From contig NZ_JACIBC010000005.1 in assembly GCF_014195095.1 (NCBI RefSeq), positions 248,001 through 312,000 on the forward strand: DNA of 64,000 nt, written 5' to 3'. How positions within the stretch are numbered: position 1 is the first letter of the stretch; every line of letters begins with the position of its first letter. Under the pieces are notes generated by a model that worked only from the letters and a program-made list of their open reading frames with translations, had not been told where the DNA came from and ran no database searches. Below are positions 10,130 through 19,669 of the stretch, one piece after another. Both the position numbers and the translations under genes were made by a program. Source of the DNA: Rhizobium sp. BK602. Its GTDB lineage: Bacteria > Pseudomonadota > Alphaproteobacteria > Rhizobiales > Rhizobiaceae.

Positions 10130-11208
10130 CCATCACCGTGCCTGCCGGCGCCTTGTCCACGCCGTTTCGCCCCAAACAGCGGCTCGGCTTCAACACCCGC
10201 GTCTCCTTCAACGACGATGCCGGGCCGGCGCAGGGGCTGCGCGACGGGATCGAGCTGTTCAAGGCGGCGGAGCGGCTGGGTTACCAGTCGGGCTGGGCCT
10301 ATCAGCGGCATTTCGACCATTACCTGTCGTCACCGCTTCCCTTCTTTGCTGCCGCCGGACAGCACACACGGCATATCACGCTGGGCTCGGCTGTTATCCC
10401 GATGCGCTATCAGGATCCGATCCTGCTTGCGGAGGCCGCCGGTACGACCGACCTGCTGATCGGCGGCCGGCTGGAGCTGGCCATCTCGACCGGCGCCAAT
10501 GCGGCCTTCGACGCCGTGTTCGGCGCGGTCGACACCGATGCCCGCACAGAGGCCAAGCGCCGCCAGGCGCGCTTCCTCGCCGCAATCTCAGGCGAGGTCC
10601 TGCACACCGTCACCGGATCGGGCCAAGGCGCCCCGGAAGGCGCAGAGCTGCGCGTGACGCCGCATAGCCCGACCCTGTGCTCCCGCATCCGGCAAGGTTC
10701 GGCGAGCCTTGGCTCGGCGGTGCAGGCAGCCGAGCTCGGCATCGGTCTCATTTCCGGCACCGTGCAGCACGACCATGCCGAGGGCGAGAGTTTCGGGGAG
10801 TACCAGGCCCGCAGCATCAAGGCTTTCCGCACCACCTGGCGCGAGACATGGGGCACAGAACCGCCGCCGGTCACCGTCGCCGCATCGATCCTAGTCGGCA
10901 CCACCGCCGAGCTACGGGAGAAATACGCCGCCTACGATTTGGAACGCCGCACGCTGGGCATCGCGGCGTCCCGTCCCAAGGGGGCTCTCGCGCCGGCCAA
11001 TCAGCCCGTCGGCGCTCAGATCTCCCCGGTCTTCCAGGGCACCCCCGATCAGGTGATCGGGGCGGTGCTCAACGATCCGGGCCTTGCTGCGGCGGACGAG
11101 ATCGTGCTCTTCCTGCCACCCGCCTTCGGTCTCGCCGAGAACGTGCGGCTGTTGACAGACCTTGCCGAGACGGTGGCCCCGAACCTCGGTTGGGCGCCTG
11201 CCGCGTAA
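10126..11208 (+). CDS. LLM class (luciferase-like) flavin-dependent monooxygenase
   Basis: 360 aa, TIM-barrel luciferase family. Typical segments are LGFNTRVSF at the start, ELFKAAERLGYQSGWAYQRH, ITLGSAVIPMRYQDPILLAE and GRLELAISTGAN. These enzymes use FMNH2 supplied by a reductase to oxidise their substrate, often a C-S bond. It is translationally coupled (ATGA) to the ABC ATPase, so the imported compound is probably its substrate. No flavin reductase is encoded in the operon. The substrate cannot be read from the sequence. Confidence 0.85.
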
Positions 11209-11316
11209 GCCCATTCCGCACATCAACATGACCTCGATAGGTATCAGCATGCCGGTCAAATTCGTCAGCCCTCACCATCCAGACGCATCCGCAAACCGGA
11301 TAGAGAGGACGGCATC

Positions 11317-12321
11317 ATGAGCCGGTATGTCATCATCGGCGCGGGCGCTGTCGGCGCCAGTCTCGCGGCGGAGTTCGAGAGTGCGGGCATTGCCTATGCG
11401 CTTGTCGGGCGCGGGGAGCAGGTCCGCCACATCCAGGCACACGGCCTGACCTATCGCAGGCCGTCCGGCACGCGGCAGATCCGCCTCAACGTCTTCGATG
11501 CACAGGAGCCGCCGGGCCTGACCGACGATGATATTCTCGTCCTTGCCGTCAAGGCGCAGGACGTGGAGGCCGCGACGGCCTTCTGGGCGCATCGCCCCGT
11601 CGCCGGCAGGCGCGAAACGGCGGGCCATCGCCTGCCGCTCGTCACGCTCCAGAACGGGCTTGCGGCCGAGGCGCTGGCAAGCCGGCGTTTCGCGCATGTC
11701 TACGGCGCCAGCATCTTGACGCCCGCCCGGTTTACCGAAACGGGCACCGTCGTCTGCGGCGGCTCCCCGCAGGTCGGGGCGCTCGTTCTCGGCATCTATC
11801 CGACGGGTACGGACAAGATCGCCGAGGCAATCGGCGCCGATCTGGCCAGAGCGAATTATCTGGTCGAAGTTCGCGACGACGTGCTGCGCTGGAAGGCCGC
11901 CAAGCTCGTCTACAATGTCGGGAACGTCCTGGAAGTCTTCGATGGCACCCCCGAGGCGATCCGGACATTCGGCGACGCCCTATCGCAGGAGGCGATTCGA
12001 GTTCTGACCGCTGCAGGCTACGAGATCGCCGAGCAGTCGGAGCGCCAGGTCAGCCTTGCCGGCTGGGGCCGAGCGCCCGACAGCGGCATCGAAGCCGGGC
12101 AGCAGTCAACATGGCAGAGTTTCGTCCGCGGCGTTCCAAGCGAGGTGGATTACCTCAATGGTGAAATCGTGCAGCTCGGCCGGCGTCACGGCCTCGCCAC
12201 GCCCTATAACCTCGCCGTCCAGCAGGCCGCCGCCCGCCTCGCCTTCGTGCGGGGACGGCCCGGCTCGATCTCGCTGGACGAGGTACGCGCCATCGTCGAA
12301 GAGCGTCATGCCCACCCCTGA
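11317..12321 (+). CDS. 2-dehydropantoate 2-reductase family oxidoreductase (PanE/ApbA-like)
   Basis: 334 aa. The N-terminal Rossmann fold has GAGAVGASLAAEF (8-20). A central LVTLQNGLAAE segment and the C-terminal all-helical ApbA domain with the conserved lysine region RWKAAKLVYNVGNVLEV follow. GAGAGGACGG precedes the ATG. It lies 108 bp after the monooxygenase and may be part of the same unit, acting on a keto acid released by it. It could instead be a paralog of panE with another substrate; the call is to family only. Confidence 0.82.
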   Translation: MSRYVIIGAGAVGASLAAEFESAGIAYALVGRGEQVRHIQAHGLTYRRPSGTRQIRLNVFDAQEPPGLTDDDILVLAVKAQDVEAATAFWAHRPVAGRRETAGHRLPLVTLQNGLAAEALASRRFAHVYGASILTPARFTETGTVVCGGSPQVGALVLGIYPTGTDKIAEAIGADLARANYLVEVRDDVLRWKAAKLVYNVGNVLEVFDGTPEAIRTFGDALSQEAIRVLTAAGYEIAEQSERQVSLAGWGRAPDSGIEAGQQSTWQSFVRGVPSEVDYLNGEIVQLGRRHGLATPYNLAVQQAAARLAFVRGRPGSISLDEVRAIVEERHAHP

Positions 12322-12382
12322 TGTCCCGGCCGGGACCTCGCAGCCATGATCCCAAGGAGAACCGGATTATCCGGAAAGTTCT

Positions 12383-13003
12383 ATGAGAGTTTCCATTCGC
12401 GACGAAATACTGACTGTGGCCGGCGCTCTGTTCTACAAGGAAGGTATCCGCGCGGTCGGCGTGGAACGCATCATCGAGAAGGCGGGTGTCGCCAAGGCGA
12501 CGCTCTACCGCCACTTCCCCTCCAAGGAACATCTGGTGGCTGCCTATCTGAGCGAACGGCACGAGCGTGTGCTGCGCTCGCTGCAGGAGGTTCTGTCGAG
12601 CATTCCCGACGCGCGCGGCCAGCTGCGGACAATCTTCGAGCAGCTGCACGAGAAGGCCGACAGTCCGGAGTTCAGGGGCTGCGCCTTCGCGCTGGCCGTG
12701 GCTGAGCATGGCAGCTCCGAGCGCGTGGTGACGATCGCACGCGAGCACAAGCGGTCGGTGCGTGAGATCTTCGCCACCGTGCTGGCGCGCGCCGGCATCT
12801 CCGCGCCGGCCCCCGTCGCCCATTTGGCCCTGCTTTACGAGGGGGCGCTGGCGACAGTCGCCGTCCATCGTGATCCCGCTCATGTTCTGGCAGCCCGCAA
12901 CGCCGCCCTCGACGTTCTCGATTGGTCGTTGCAGCGAGCCGGTGGGTGGTTGACCATCGATACGGTTCCCACAGCCAGTGGCAAGATCGGTGGAGAAGCC
13001 TGA
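12383..13003 (+). CDS. TetR family transcriptional regulator
   Basis: 206 aa. The N-terminal HTH reads RDEILTVAGALFYKEGIRAVGVERII followed by AGVAKATLYRHFPSKEHLVAAYL, which is canonical for TetR. The ligand domain (~60-200) is of the C-terminal type often found in YcdC/AcrR-like proteins. It follows the reductase gene by 61 bp and precedes a GST gene, and may control either. Confidence 0.9.
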   Translation: MRVSIRDEILTVAGALFYKEGIRAVGVERIIEKAGVAKATLYRHFPSKEHLVAAYLSERHERVLRSLQEVLSSIPDARGQLRTIFEQLHEKADSPEFRGCAFALAVAEHGSSERVVTIAREHKRSVREIFATVLARAGISAPAPVAHLALLYEGALATVAVHRDPAHVLAARNAALDVLDWSLQRAGGWLTIDTVPTASGKIGGEA

Positions 13004-13131
13004 CATTCTCCAACGGCAACGCAATGCCTTGAGCGGCATCCGCGCTCGGCATGAGAATTATCCCGAACATAGCGTGTCGGAATCGCGTTTAGCCGAACGT
13101 CTTCAAGACAGACGGGCTATGGAGAACGACG

Positions 13132-13788
13132 ATGACGATGACGATTACAATTACCGCCTTCGAACGGTCACCTGATCGCGGCAAGGGTCTTGCGCGTGAC
13201 ATGCGCGTCCGCTGGGCGCTCGAGGAAGTGGGGCAGGCTTACAACGTCCGACTGCTGTCGTTCAAGGCGATGAAGGAACCCGCGCATCTGGCACTTCAGC
13301 CTTTCGGACAGATCCCGACCTATGAAGAAGGCGATCTCGCGCTATTCGAGTCAGGGGCCATCGTATTCCATATCGCAGAGCATCACGCAGGCCTCTTGCC
13401 CGATGACGCGAAGGCCCGGGCGCGCGCAATCACCTGGATGTTCGCCGCGCTCGCCACGATGGAGCCGCCGATCGTCGATCGCGCAATCGCGAGATTCGCG
13501 GAGGGTAACGAGAGCTGGTACGAACAGCGCCTGTCCATGGTCGACGACCGTATTCGCACCCGGCTGAGCGAACTTTCCGTCCGTCTTGGCACGGACGACT
13601 GGCTTGACGGCGCGTTCAGCGCCGGTGACCTTCTCATGGTATCCGTGCTGCTCAGGCTGCAAGGATCGGGCATATTGGAGGAATACCCGAACCTCTTCGC
13701 CTATGTCGCCCGCGGCGAAGAAAGGCCCGCCTACCAGCGCGCATTCGCCGCTCAACTGGCGGTCTTCACCGCCGCCTCGACCGGCTGA
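13132..13788 (+). CDS. Glutathione S-transferase family protein
   Basis: 218 aa. The N-terminal thioredoxin-like domain contains VRWALEEVGQAYNVRLLSF, the cis-Pro region FGQIPTYEEGDLALFESGAI (where ES contacts glutathione), then a helical domain with DDWLDGAFSAGDLLMVSVLLR. This fits soluble cytosolic GSTs of the alpha-proteobacterial type. GGAG lies before the ATG. It is transcribed from its own start 128 bp after the TetR gene. Confidence 0.87.
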   Translation: MTMTITITAFERSPDRGKGLARDMRVRWALEEVGQAYNVRLLSFKAMKEPAHLALQPFGQIPTYEEGDLALFESGAIVFHIAEHHAGLLPDDAKARARAITWMFAALATMEPPIVDRAIARFAEGNESWYEQRLSMVDDRIRTRLSELSVRLGTDDWLDGAFSAGDLLMVSVLLRLQGSGILEEYPNLFAYVARGEERPAYQRAFAAQLAVFTAASTG

Positions 13789-13825
13789 CGAAGCTTGCTG
13801 CCCGATACGCCGCAAGCTTCCTCTC

Positions 13826-14446
13826 TCAGCCTGCTCCTCCGGCAAGATAAGGCATGACCTCGATGGCGCCGCGATAGATCATGTCAAGCGAGACATAGAG
13901 GATGATCGCGAGGCCGATATAGGCAATCCAGCGATGCCGATTGAGGAGCCGAGCGACCAGATTTGCCGCAATGCCCATGAGCGCGATCGAGAGCCCAAGT
14001 CCGAGGACCAGCACGCCCGGATGCTCGCGTGCGGCTCCCGCCACTGCCAGAACGTTGTCGAGGGACATGGAAACATCGGCGACGACGATCTGGGTCGCGG
14101 CCTGAAGGAAAGTCTTCTTGGAAGCCTCTGCGGCGTCGGCGGCCTCGGCTTCTTCATTGCCGGATCGAAGCTCGCGCCACATCTTCCAGCAGACCCAAAG
14201 CAGGAGCAGGCCACCGGCAAGAAGCAGGCCTATGACCGCGAGCAGGTAAACGGCGACACTGGCAAAAAGGATACGCAGAACCGTCGCGGCCAGGATGCCG
14301 ACGACAATGGCCTTTCGCCGCTGCGAGGCTTCCAGACCAGCGGCCGCCAGACCGATGACCACGGCATTGTCGCCCGCGAGAACGAGGTCGATCGCAATGA
14401 CCTGCAATAGTGCCGTCAGGCCGGCCGCCGTAAATATCTCCATCAT
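13826..14446 (-). CDS. TerC/YjbE family integral membrane protein
   Basis: 206 aa from MMEIFTAAG; the open frame extends 62 codons upstream, but that part shows no TerC similarity. The sequence contains the TerC signature IAIDLVLAGDNAVVIGLAAA near the N-terminus and VVADVSMSLDNVLAVAGAA in the second half, within about seven hydrophobic segments. The acidic residues of the two DN motifs are thought to bind a divalent metal; TerC/YjbE/Alx proteins are linked to manganese export and tellurite resistance. It is monocistronic and convergent with the GST gene. Confidence 0.88.
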   Translation of the reverse strand: MMEIFTAAGLTALLQVIAIDLVLAGDNAVVIGLAAAGLEASQRRKAIVVGILAATVLRILFASVAVYLLAVIGLLLAGGLLLLWVCWKMWRELRSGNEEAEAADAAEASKKTFLQAATQIVVADVSMSLDNVLAVAGAAREHPGVLVLGLGLSIALMGIAANLVARLLNRHRWIAYIGLAIILYVSLDMIYRGAIEVMPYLAGGAG

Positions 14447-14694
14447 GGCGAATTTCAATAGACGGTTCGAGGCAGAGGACGCAAGGGGCCACGATCCCGA
14501 CGAATGGATCGTCAGCGGCCCTGGAAACGTCGCAGGCGAACGCGAGGGATACATCCAGTAGAAAACCAACTCCTCTAAAATAATATTCCGCCGTCGCCAC
14601 TCCCCGGCTTGATCCTCTGACTGACGATGCATTAAGTTCTCTTCCGACTGTTCTCGATATCAGAAAACGCAATATGTGGATTTGAAGGATAGCG

Positions 14695-15900
14695 ATGAGC
14701 AATATTTCGAACTCACCCAGCGTTTCCGCTCGTATTCACAAAATACTGAGCATACCCTTGCGCGAATACCAAACCTATTCTTCCGCAGGCCGGTCACGAG
14801 ATGAGGCTGCACCGAAGACAGAGCGCCGGCTCCTCTATATTTGCGGCTTCGCACCCCATCCCAATTCGAGCTCCTCGGGACAGAAAATTGCCTTTGCGAA
14901 GATCGAGGAATTTTCCAGATCCTTCGCCAGGATCGATGTCCTGTATTTCATCAATGAGCTGGAAGAACTTGACGCCGGTCGTGCCTCCCCTCCCTGGCCC
15001 GCCAATGTCGCTGACAAGATCGCGATACCGATCACGAAAGGCATGCGGATCGCGGCCGGCCTGCTGATGCCGCATCTGCCGATGTTCGTGTCGGTGCGCC
15101 GGTTCGCAGCAAGACGGGAAATCGCGCGGCGCCTGTCCGATCCCGCCTACACGGATTTCTATAGCGATTTCTCTCAAGGCGCGGCCGTGCTGTCGCGCCG
15201 GCAGCTGGCGCGCTTCACCGTTCGGCAGCATGACGTCGTCTCGAAGCTTTACGCACGGCAGGCCGACAATGCCGGCCGGCTGAAGAAACTCTTCTACCGG
15301 ATCGAAAAGGCAAAGACCCGGGCATGGGAGCGCGGCATGTGGGCGAGCGTCGCCGGGATCGAAACTCTTTCGGAGGAGGACGCGGCACTCATCCGCCATG
15401 CGCATCCGTCGACGCCGGTGAAATGCGTGCCGCCGATGACGACCGTAGCGCTCAACCCTCAAATGCGCACCGCGGCGACGATCGTGCCCGGACGCATGAT
15501 TTTCTTCGGAAACATGTCACGCCAGGAAAACATCGACGCCGTCGTCTGGATGGCGAGCGACATCCTGCCGGCCATTCGCAAGCGCCATCCGCAAGCCCAT
15601 CTCTGGATCATCGGCGCGCATCCATCGGAAGAGGTATTGGCGCTGTCAGGGCCATCGATCCAGGTGACGGGATTCGTCGAATCGCCGATGGAACTGTTTG
15701 CCCAGGCCGAGGTCGCCGTCGTTCCGCTGAGGCTCGGTTCGGGCGTCAAGATCAAAGTAATCGAGACGATCGCGGCCGGCATTCCAACGATTACAACGCC
15801 TGTCGGCGCGGAAGGCATCCCCCCGCACGGCTTGCTCACGATCGCAGGATCGGCGGCGGAATTCACCGACAGCGTCTGCCGCATCCTGGCCAGAGAGTAA
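14695..15900 (+). CDS. Glycosyltransferase family 4 (GT-B)
   Basis: 401 aa. The C-terminal half has GT4 features: FFGNMSRQENIDAVVWM, PQAHLWIIGAHPSEEVL, a VTGFVESPMELFAQAEVAVV segment and the nucleotide-sugar motif PLRLGSGVKIKVIETIAAGIP with its acidic E. The N-terminal part has the glycine-poor start LLYICGFAPHPNSSSSGQ of membrane-associated retaining transferases. GAAGGAT precedes the ATG. It stands alone at the left edge of the exopolysaccharide locus and probably adds a sugar to the repeat unit; donor and acceptor are unknown. Confidence 0.85.
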   Translation: MSNISNSPSVSARIHKILSIPLREYQTYSSAGRSRDEAAPKTERRLLYICGFAPHPNSSSSGQKIAFAKIEEFSRSFARIDVLYFINELEELDAGRASPPWPANVADKIAIPITKGMRIAAGLLMPHLPMFVSVRRFAARREIARRLSDPAYTDFYSDFSQGAAVLSRRQLARFTVRQHDVVSKLYARQADNAGRLKKLFYRIEKAKTRAWERGMWASVAGIETLSEEDAALIRHAHPSTPVKCVPPMTTVALNPQMRTAATIVPGRMIFFGNMSRQENIDAVVWMASDILPAIRKRHPQAHLWIIGAHPSEEVLALSGPSIQVTGFVESPMELFAQAEVAVVPLRLGSGVKIKVIETIAAGIPTITTPVGAEGIPPHGLLTIAGSAAEFTDSVCRILARE

Positions 15901-15916
15901 GAGCGAAACAAACCGC

Positions 15917-15945
15917 GTCACCGCCATCGACAATCAGACGGTGAC
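15917..15945. terminator. Short hairpin between convergent genes
   Basis: GTCACCG (15917-15923) pairs perfectly with CGGTGAC (15939-15945) across a 15-nt loop, in the 72-bp gap between the GT4 stop and the thioesterase stop. There is no T tract, so it is only a weak terminator candidate. Confidence 0.3.
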
Positions 15946-15972
15946 ACGGTCACGGCTCGCAACGCCATTCCC

Positions 15973-16977
15973 TTACGCTCGATGCACGACCGTAAGATTC
16001 AGCCGATCCCTGAAGGCAGGCATTTGCGCCGATACGCGCACCGGATCGCGCAGAAGCTCGGCGAGATTTGCCGCCAGCGCGCCGGCATGATCAGACAGAC
16101 ATGTCAAATGATGGCCCGGCAGCTGGACATGGCGAAAGCTGCTGGCCAGGCGCTGCCACTGCATTCCGTCATAAAGCCCGCATCGCCGCCCGCTGTGATC
16201 GAGCCCGGTCGAAAGAACGACGATCGGCGTTGTCGTCGGCGGTGGCAGATAGGCCGCGCTGGCAGCCAGATAGACACTGCGCAACGCCGCGCTCGTTTCC
16301 CGGATACGGCGCTCCTCGGTCGGCGCCGTCTCCGCGGTCCTGGCGGCGCGCTTCAAATATTGCCTTGCAAGCGTGCGTATGAGCCGCACGATCTCGTCCC
16401 GCGGCAGGTGGAGAGTTCGGCCGATATTCCAGAACGCATTCATCAGGTGGCCGAAGACCTTCTGCACCGCGGGCGAGCGCCTTTCCACCGTGGCAAGAGT
16501 CACGCCGATCGCTTCATGCAGGCGCCTGTAGAAGGGCCATGTGTTCAGCGCCGGCGGCTCGATCATCAAGACGAACTCGACCTCCCCGCCCTGTTGCTTG
16601 AGCAGCCTGGCGCATTCATAGGCGACCAGCGCGCCGTTGCAATAACCGCCGAGCCTGTAGGGCCCAGCGGGGCGGTAGGCGAGAATGTCCTTAACGCGCT
16701 CCCTTGCCATCCATTCGATGCTCGGGTGCAAGCCCGGATCGTCAAGTCCGTGCGGTGCAAGCGCCGCAATGGGATAGCGGCACTCGGCGGCCAGGCGGCG
16801 AACATAAAATCCGCCCATCTCGAAATCACCATGCAGGAAGATCAGCGGGTTGCCCGCCATCTCGGCATTGTAGAGTTTGAGCGTTTCACTTTCCTGCGCG
16901 CAGGCTCTGCGCCAGAATCTCAATTTTTCAAGACGACGGCCCCTGATGTCGTCTTTTACCCTGTCTTCGTCATTCAT
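15973..16977 (-). CDS. Thioesterase-like alpha/beta hydrolase with Cys nucleophile
   Basis: 334 aa from the ATG preceded by GGGGGGAAAC; a longer start at 17040 is possible. The fold is that of the thioesterase domains that release products from carrier proteins: LIFLHGDFEMGGFYVRRLA (oxyanion region), the nucleophile elbow YRLGGYCNGALVAYE (Cys113, where Ser is usual) and a late histidine in QLPGHHLTCLSDH (~289-290). An extra helical stretch (~165-240) probably forms the lid. It is the last gene of the minus-strand series asparagine synthase, ACP, ligase, NAD-synthase-like, thioesterase, 124 bp after the fourth gene. It likely hydrolyses or transfers the product from the ACP encoded nearby. Confidence 0.75.
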   Translation of the reverse strand: MNDEDRVKDDIRGRRLEKLRFWRRACAQESETLKLYNAEMAGNPLIFLHGDFEMGGFYVRRLAAECRYPIAALAPHGLDDPGLHPSIEWMARERVKDILAYRPAGPYRLGGYCNGALVAYECARLLKQQGGEVEFVLMIEPPALNTWPFYRRLHEAIGVTLATVERRSPAVQKVFGHLMNAFWNIGRTLHLPRDEIVRLIRTLARQYLKRAARTAETAPTEERRIRETSAALRSVYLAASAAYLPPPTTTPIVVLSTGLDHSGRRCGLYDGMQWQRLASSFRHVQLPGHHLTCLSDHAGALAANLAELLRDPVRVSAQMPAFRDRLNLTVVHRA

Positions 16978-17101
16978 GTTTCCCCCCGTCACCCGCTCTA
17001 AAGCACGTCGCGCAACAGTGTGGAGCGGTTTTGCGACCACGACATGCGCAAAATCTAGAACCTAAAGCGCGGGTAGCGAATCCGAGAGATCGCGGCGCGC
17101 T

Positions 17102-18100
17102 TCAGAACACCGGCTGCACCAAGAGCGGCGCCAGATGCAGCGGCCGCGTGGCCTTTCGCTTGGAATGGATATCCTGCCACACCCGCTCTACCTGATCGGT
17201 CGTCAACTGCGTCGCCCTCGCGGTTTCTTCCACTCCCAGCCCCTCGTTCAAGGCATGGAGGCAGAGATCCATGCGGTCGTAGGGCAATGCGAAATAGAAT
17301 TCTTCCTGGGTCTGGGCGAGCGACCATGTATCGGTCGTCGGCGGCCTGCGGCGGACCTCGTCGGGCACGCCGAGATATTCGGCGATCTGGTAGACCTGCG
17401 ACTTGTAGAGATGCGCGATCGGCTTCAGGTCGGCGGCCCCATCGCCATTCTTCACGAAGAAACCCTGATCATATTCGAGCCGGTTCGGCGTTCCCAAAAC
17501 CGCGTAGTTCAGGCGATCCGCATGATAATATTCCATCTGCTTGCGGGTTCGCTGCTTCATGTTGGTCGCCGCAACAATGCCGAGATAGACGGATGCCGGC
17601 ATGCGGTGCCGCGTCTGCGATCCATCCGGTGCCTGAAGCACCAAGGTCGAGATGGCATATCCCTCGCCGGCCAGCGGACTGGAAATCGCCACCTTGCACG
17701 ACCATCCGGGACCATAGGCGGGTTCGATTTGCCGGATGAAGCCGTCGCGCCGCTCGTAACAGCCCATCGCCGCAAGAGCGGGGCCGATATCCTCGATCGT
17801 TCCGTCAAGCGAGAAGGTCTCGGCAACCTTCTGGCCAAGCGCCAGGCTTTCCGGATCGGAATCGTTTTCCGGCATGAAGATGGCAAAGACATTGCGCGCG
17901 CCGAGCGCATGGGCTGCAAGCGCCGCACAGACGCTGGAATCCACGCCTCCGGACAGGCCGACGACCAAACCGCGGCGGCGCATTTTGTTATGCACCTGAT
18001 CGCGCATGGCCTCCACGATACGATTGACCTCGGCAGCGGCATTTATGCGCAAGGAATTCGCGGACAGCGTGCGGCGGACGGAGAGAGACGTTGGTTTCAT
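17102..18100 (-). CDS. NAD synthase-like adenylating amide synthetase (NadE family)
   Basis: 332 aa. It has the PP-loop SGGVDSS (50-56) of N-type ATP pyrophosphatases plus NadE-type landmarks: ATNMKQRTRKQMEYY, VLGTPNRLEYDQGFFVKNGDGAADLKPIAHLYKSQV and a C-terminal LPYDRMD region. It has no N-terminal glutaminase domain, so ammonia would be supplied from outside. NadE adenylates a carboxylate and replaces AMP with ammonia to form an amide. Its start overlaps the ligase stop by 4 bp, which ties it to the carrier-protein operon and makes a pathway-specific amidation more likely than housekeeping NAD synthesis. That role is inferred. Confidence 0.82.
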   Translation of the reverse strand: MKPTSLSVRRTLSANSLRINAAAEVNRIVEAMRDQVHNKMRRRGLVVGLSGGVDSSVCAALAAHALGARNVFAIFMPENDSDPESLALGQKVAETFSLDGTIEDIGPALAAMGCYERRDGFIRQIEPAYGPGWSCKVAISSPLAGEGYAISTLVLQAPDGSQTRHRMPASVYLGIVAATNMKQRTRKQMEYYHADRLNYAVLGTPNRLEYDQGFFVKNGDGAADLKPIAHLYKSQVYQIAEYLGVPDEVRRRPPTTDTWSLAQTQEEFYFALPYDRMDLCLHALNEGLGVEETARATQLTTDQVERVWQDIHSKRKATRPLHLAPLLVQPVF

Positions 18101-19647
18101 TCTGCAGCCTCCGTTGAATGCTCGAATTCCTCGGCGGCAAGCCTGCGGCTTACCTTCCCGGTATCGGTCTTCGGCAGTGCCGCACGGAAAGAAACGGAAC
18201 GCGGCACCATGAAATCCTCAAGGTTCTTCTGGCAGTGACGAATGACCGCCTGCTCGTCCAAAGCCGGATCGCAGGCAACGACCACGGCATGAATTGCCTC
18301 TCCCAGAATTGGGTCCTGCCTGCCGAAGACGACGACTTCGGCCACGCCCGGGCAGGCGTGAATGGCAGCCTCGACCTCTTTCGGCGCGACCTTCTCGCCG
18401 CGTGTCTTGATGATGTCGTCCTTGCGGCCGACGAAATAAAGGAAGCCATCGACATCGGTGCGAAACAGGTCGCCCGTGTAGAGGACGCGCTCCCACGGGT
18501 TCGGTCCGGGCCGCAGCACTTTCGCCGTCGCCTCTTCATTCTCCCAATAGCCCTGCATGACGTGCGGGCCGCGAATGACGAGCTCGCCGATGATGCCGTG
18601 CGCGACCTTTCGGCCCTGATCGTCCACCACATAGGCCTGCGTATTCGGGATGGCGATGCCGACCGAACCGGGGCGAACGTCGAGTTGCGACGGCGGCAGC
18701 CAGGTGCAGCGCTTGCATTCGGTCAGGCCGTACATCGAAAACAGCGTCACACCCGGAAACAGCTTGCGCAGACGTTCGATATGCTCGGTCGGCAGCGCGG
18801 CGGCGGTGTTGGTGATGTAACGAAGTGCGGGCAAGGAGCCGGGATGCATGTCGCGCAGGTTCAAGATCAGCGCGGCCATGGTTGGAACCAGCGGGAATCC
18901 CGTGACCTTCTCGCGGCGCATGACATCGAAAATGGCCTGCGGAAAGGCGAAGGATTTCTCCAGAACGAGCGTCGCGCCGACCTTCATCGCCATCAGGATC
19001 TGGTAAAGCCCGTAGTCGAAGGCGATCGGCAGCACGTTCAGGATCACATCGTCGGGGGTATTCTTCAGATAGGTGGTGATCGATGTCGCCGCCGCTTCGA
19101 TATTCCGATGCGTCATCATCACGCCCTTCGGCCGTCCGGTCGAGCCCGATGTGTAGATCAGCATGGCAAGATCCATATCGATCCCGCTGGCAACCGGTTG
19201 CGCCAATCCGGCAATACTGTCGCAAAAGCGCGAAGCGCCGGGCGGAAGCGATGCGGAATCGCCTGATATGATCGCCACTTCCACATTGGTCTTTTCCGCC
19301 AGAGCCTGATCGAGGACACCGGCGAGCCGCGCCTGCGTGATCACCGCGCGGGCGCGGCAATTGCGCAGTACGAAGGCGAGCTTGTCCGCCTTGGTCGAGG
19401 GGTTGACCGGACTGAAGACGCCGCCGGCCTTCAGAACCGCAAAGATCGAGACGACCGCTTCCCAGCAATTGTCCATGAAGATCATCGTGCGGTCACCGGG
19501 CTGCAGGCCCTTGTTCTGCAGATCCGCCGCCAGATGATCCGAAAGCGCGTCGAGATCGCCGAAGCTCAGCCGGATATCGCCCGCCACAAGCGCTACCTTG
19601 TCTCCCCACCGTCTGGCACTGCATCGCAGGAAATTTTCGACGCGCAT
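18097..19647 (-). CDS. AMP-dependent acyl-CoA/acyl-ACP synthetase
   Basis: 516 aa from MRVENFL, which has GGAGGGG 5 nt upstream (a longer start at 19659 is less likely). ANL-superfamily motifs are present: YTSGSTGRPKG (165-175), a central SMYGLTECK, YTGDLFRTD, VGRKDDIIKTRGEKVAPKE and the C-terminal catalytic lysine in PKTDTGKVSRR. It activates a carboxylic acid as an adenylate and transfers it to a thiol. The ACP gene ends 22 bp upstream, so the phosphopantetheine of that ACP is the probable acceptor. A comparable ligase-ACP-amidotransferase set is known from exosortase (XrtA)-associated EPS loci in other bacteria. Confidence 0.88.
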   Translation of the reverse strand: MRVENFLRCSARRWGDKVALVAGDIRLSFGDLDALSDHLAADLQNKGLQPGDRTMIFMDNCWEAVVSIFAVLKAGGVFSPVNPSTKADKLAFVLRNCRARAVITQARLAGVLDQALAEKTNVEVAIISGDSASLPPGASRFCDSIAGLAQPVASGIDMDLAMLIYTSGSTGRPKGVMMTHRNIEAAATSITTYLKNTPDDVILNVLPIAFDYGLYQILMAMKVGATLVLEKSFAFPQAIFDVMRREKVTGFPLVPTMAALILNLRDMHPGSLPALRYITNTAAALPTEHIERLRKLFPGVTLFSMYGLTECKRCTWLPPSQLDVRPGSVGIAIPNTQAYVVDDQGRKVAHGIIGELVIRGPHVMQGYWENEEATAKVLRPGPNPWERVLYTGDLFRTDVDGFLYFVGRKDDIIKTRGEKVAPKEVEAAIHACPGVAEVVVFGRQDPILGEAIHAVVVACDPALDEQAVIRHCQKNLEDFMVPRSVSFRAALPKTDTGKVSRRLAAEEFEHSTEAAE

Positions 19648-19669
19648 TGTCCCCTCCAATCCATGTTTC

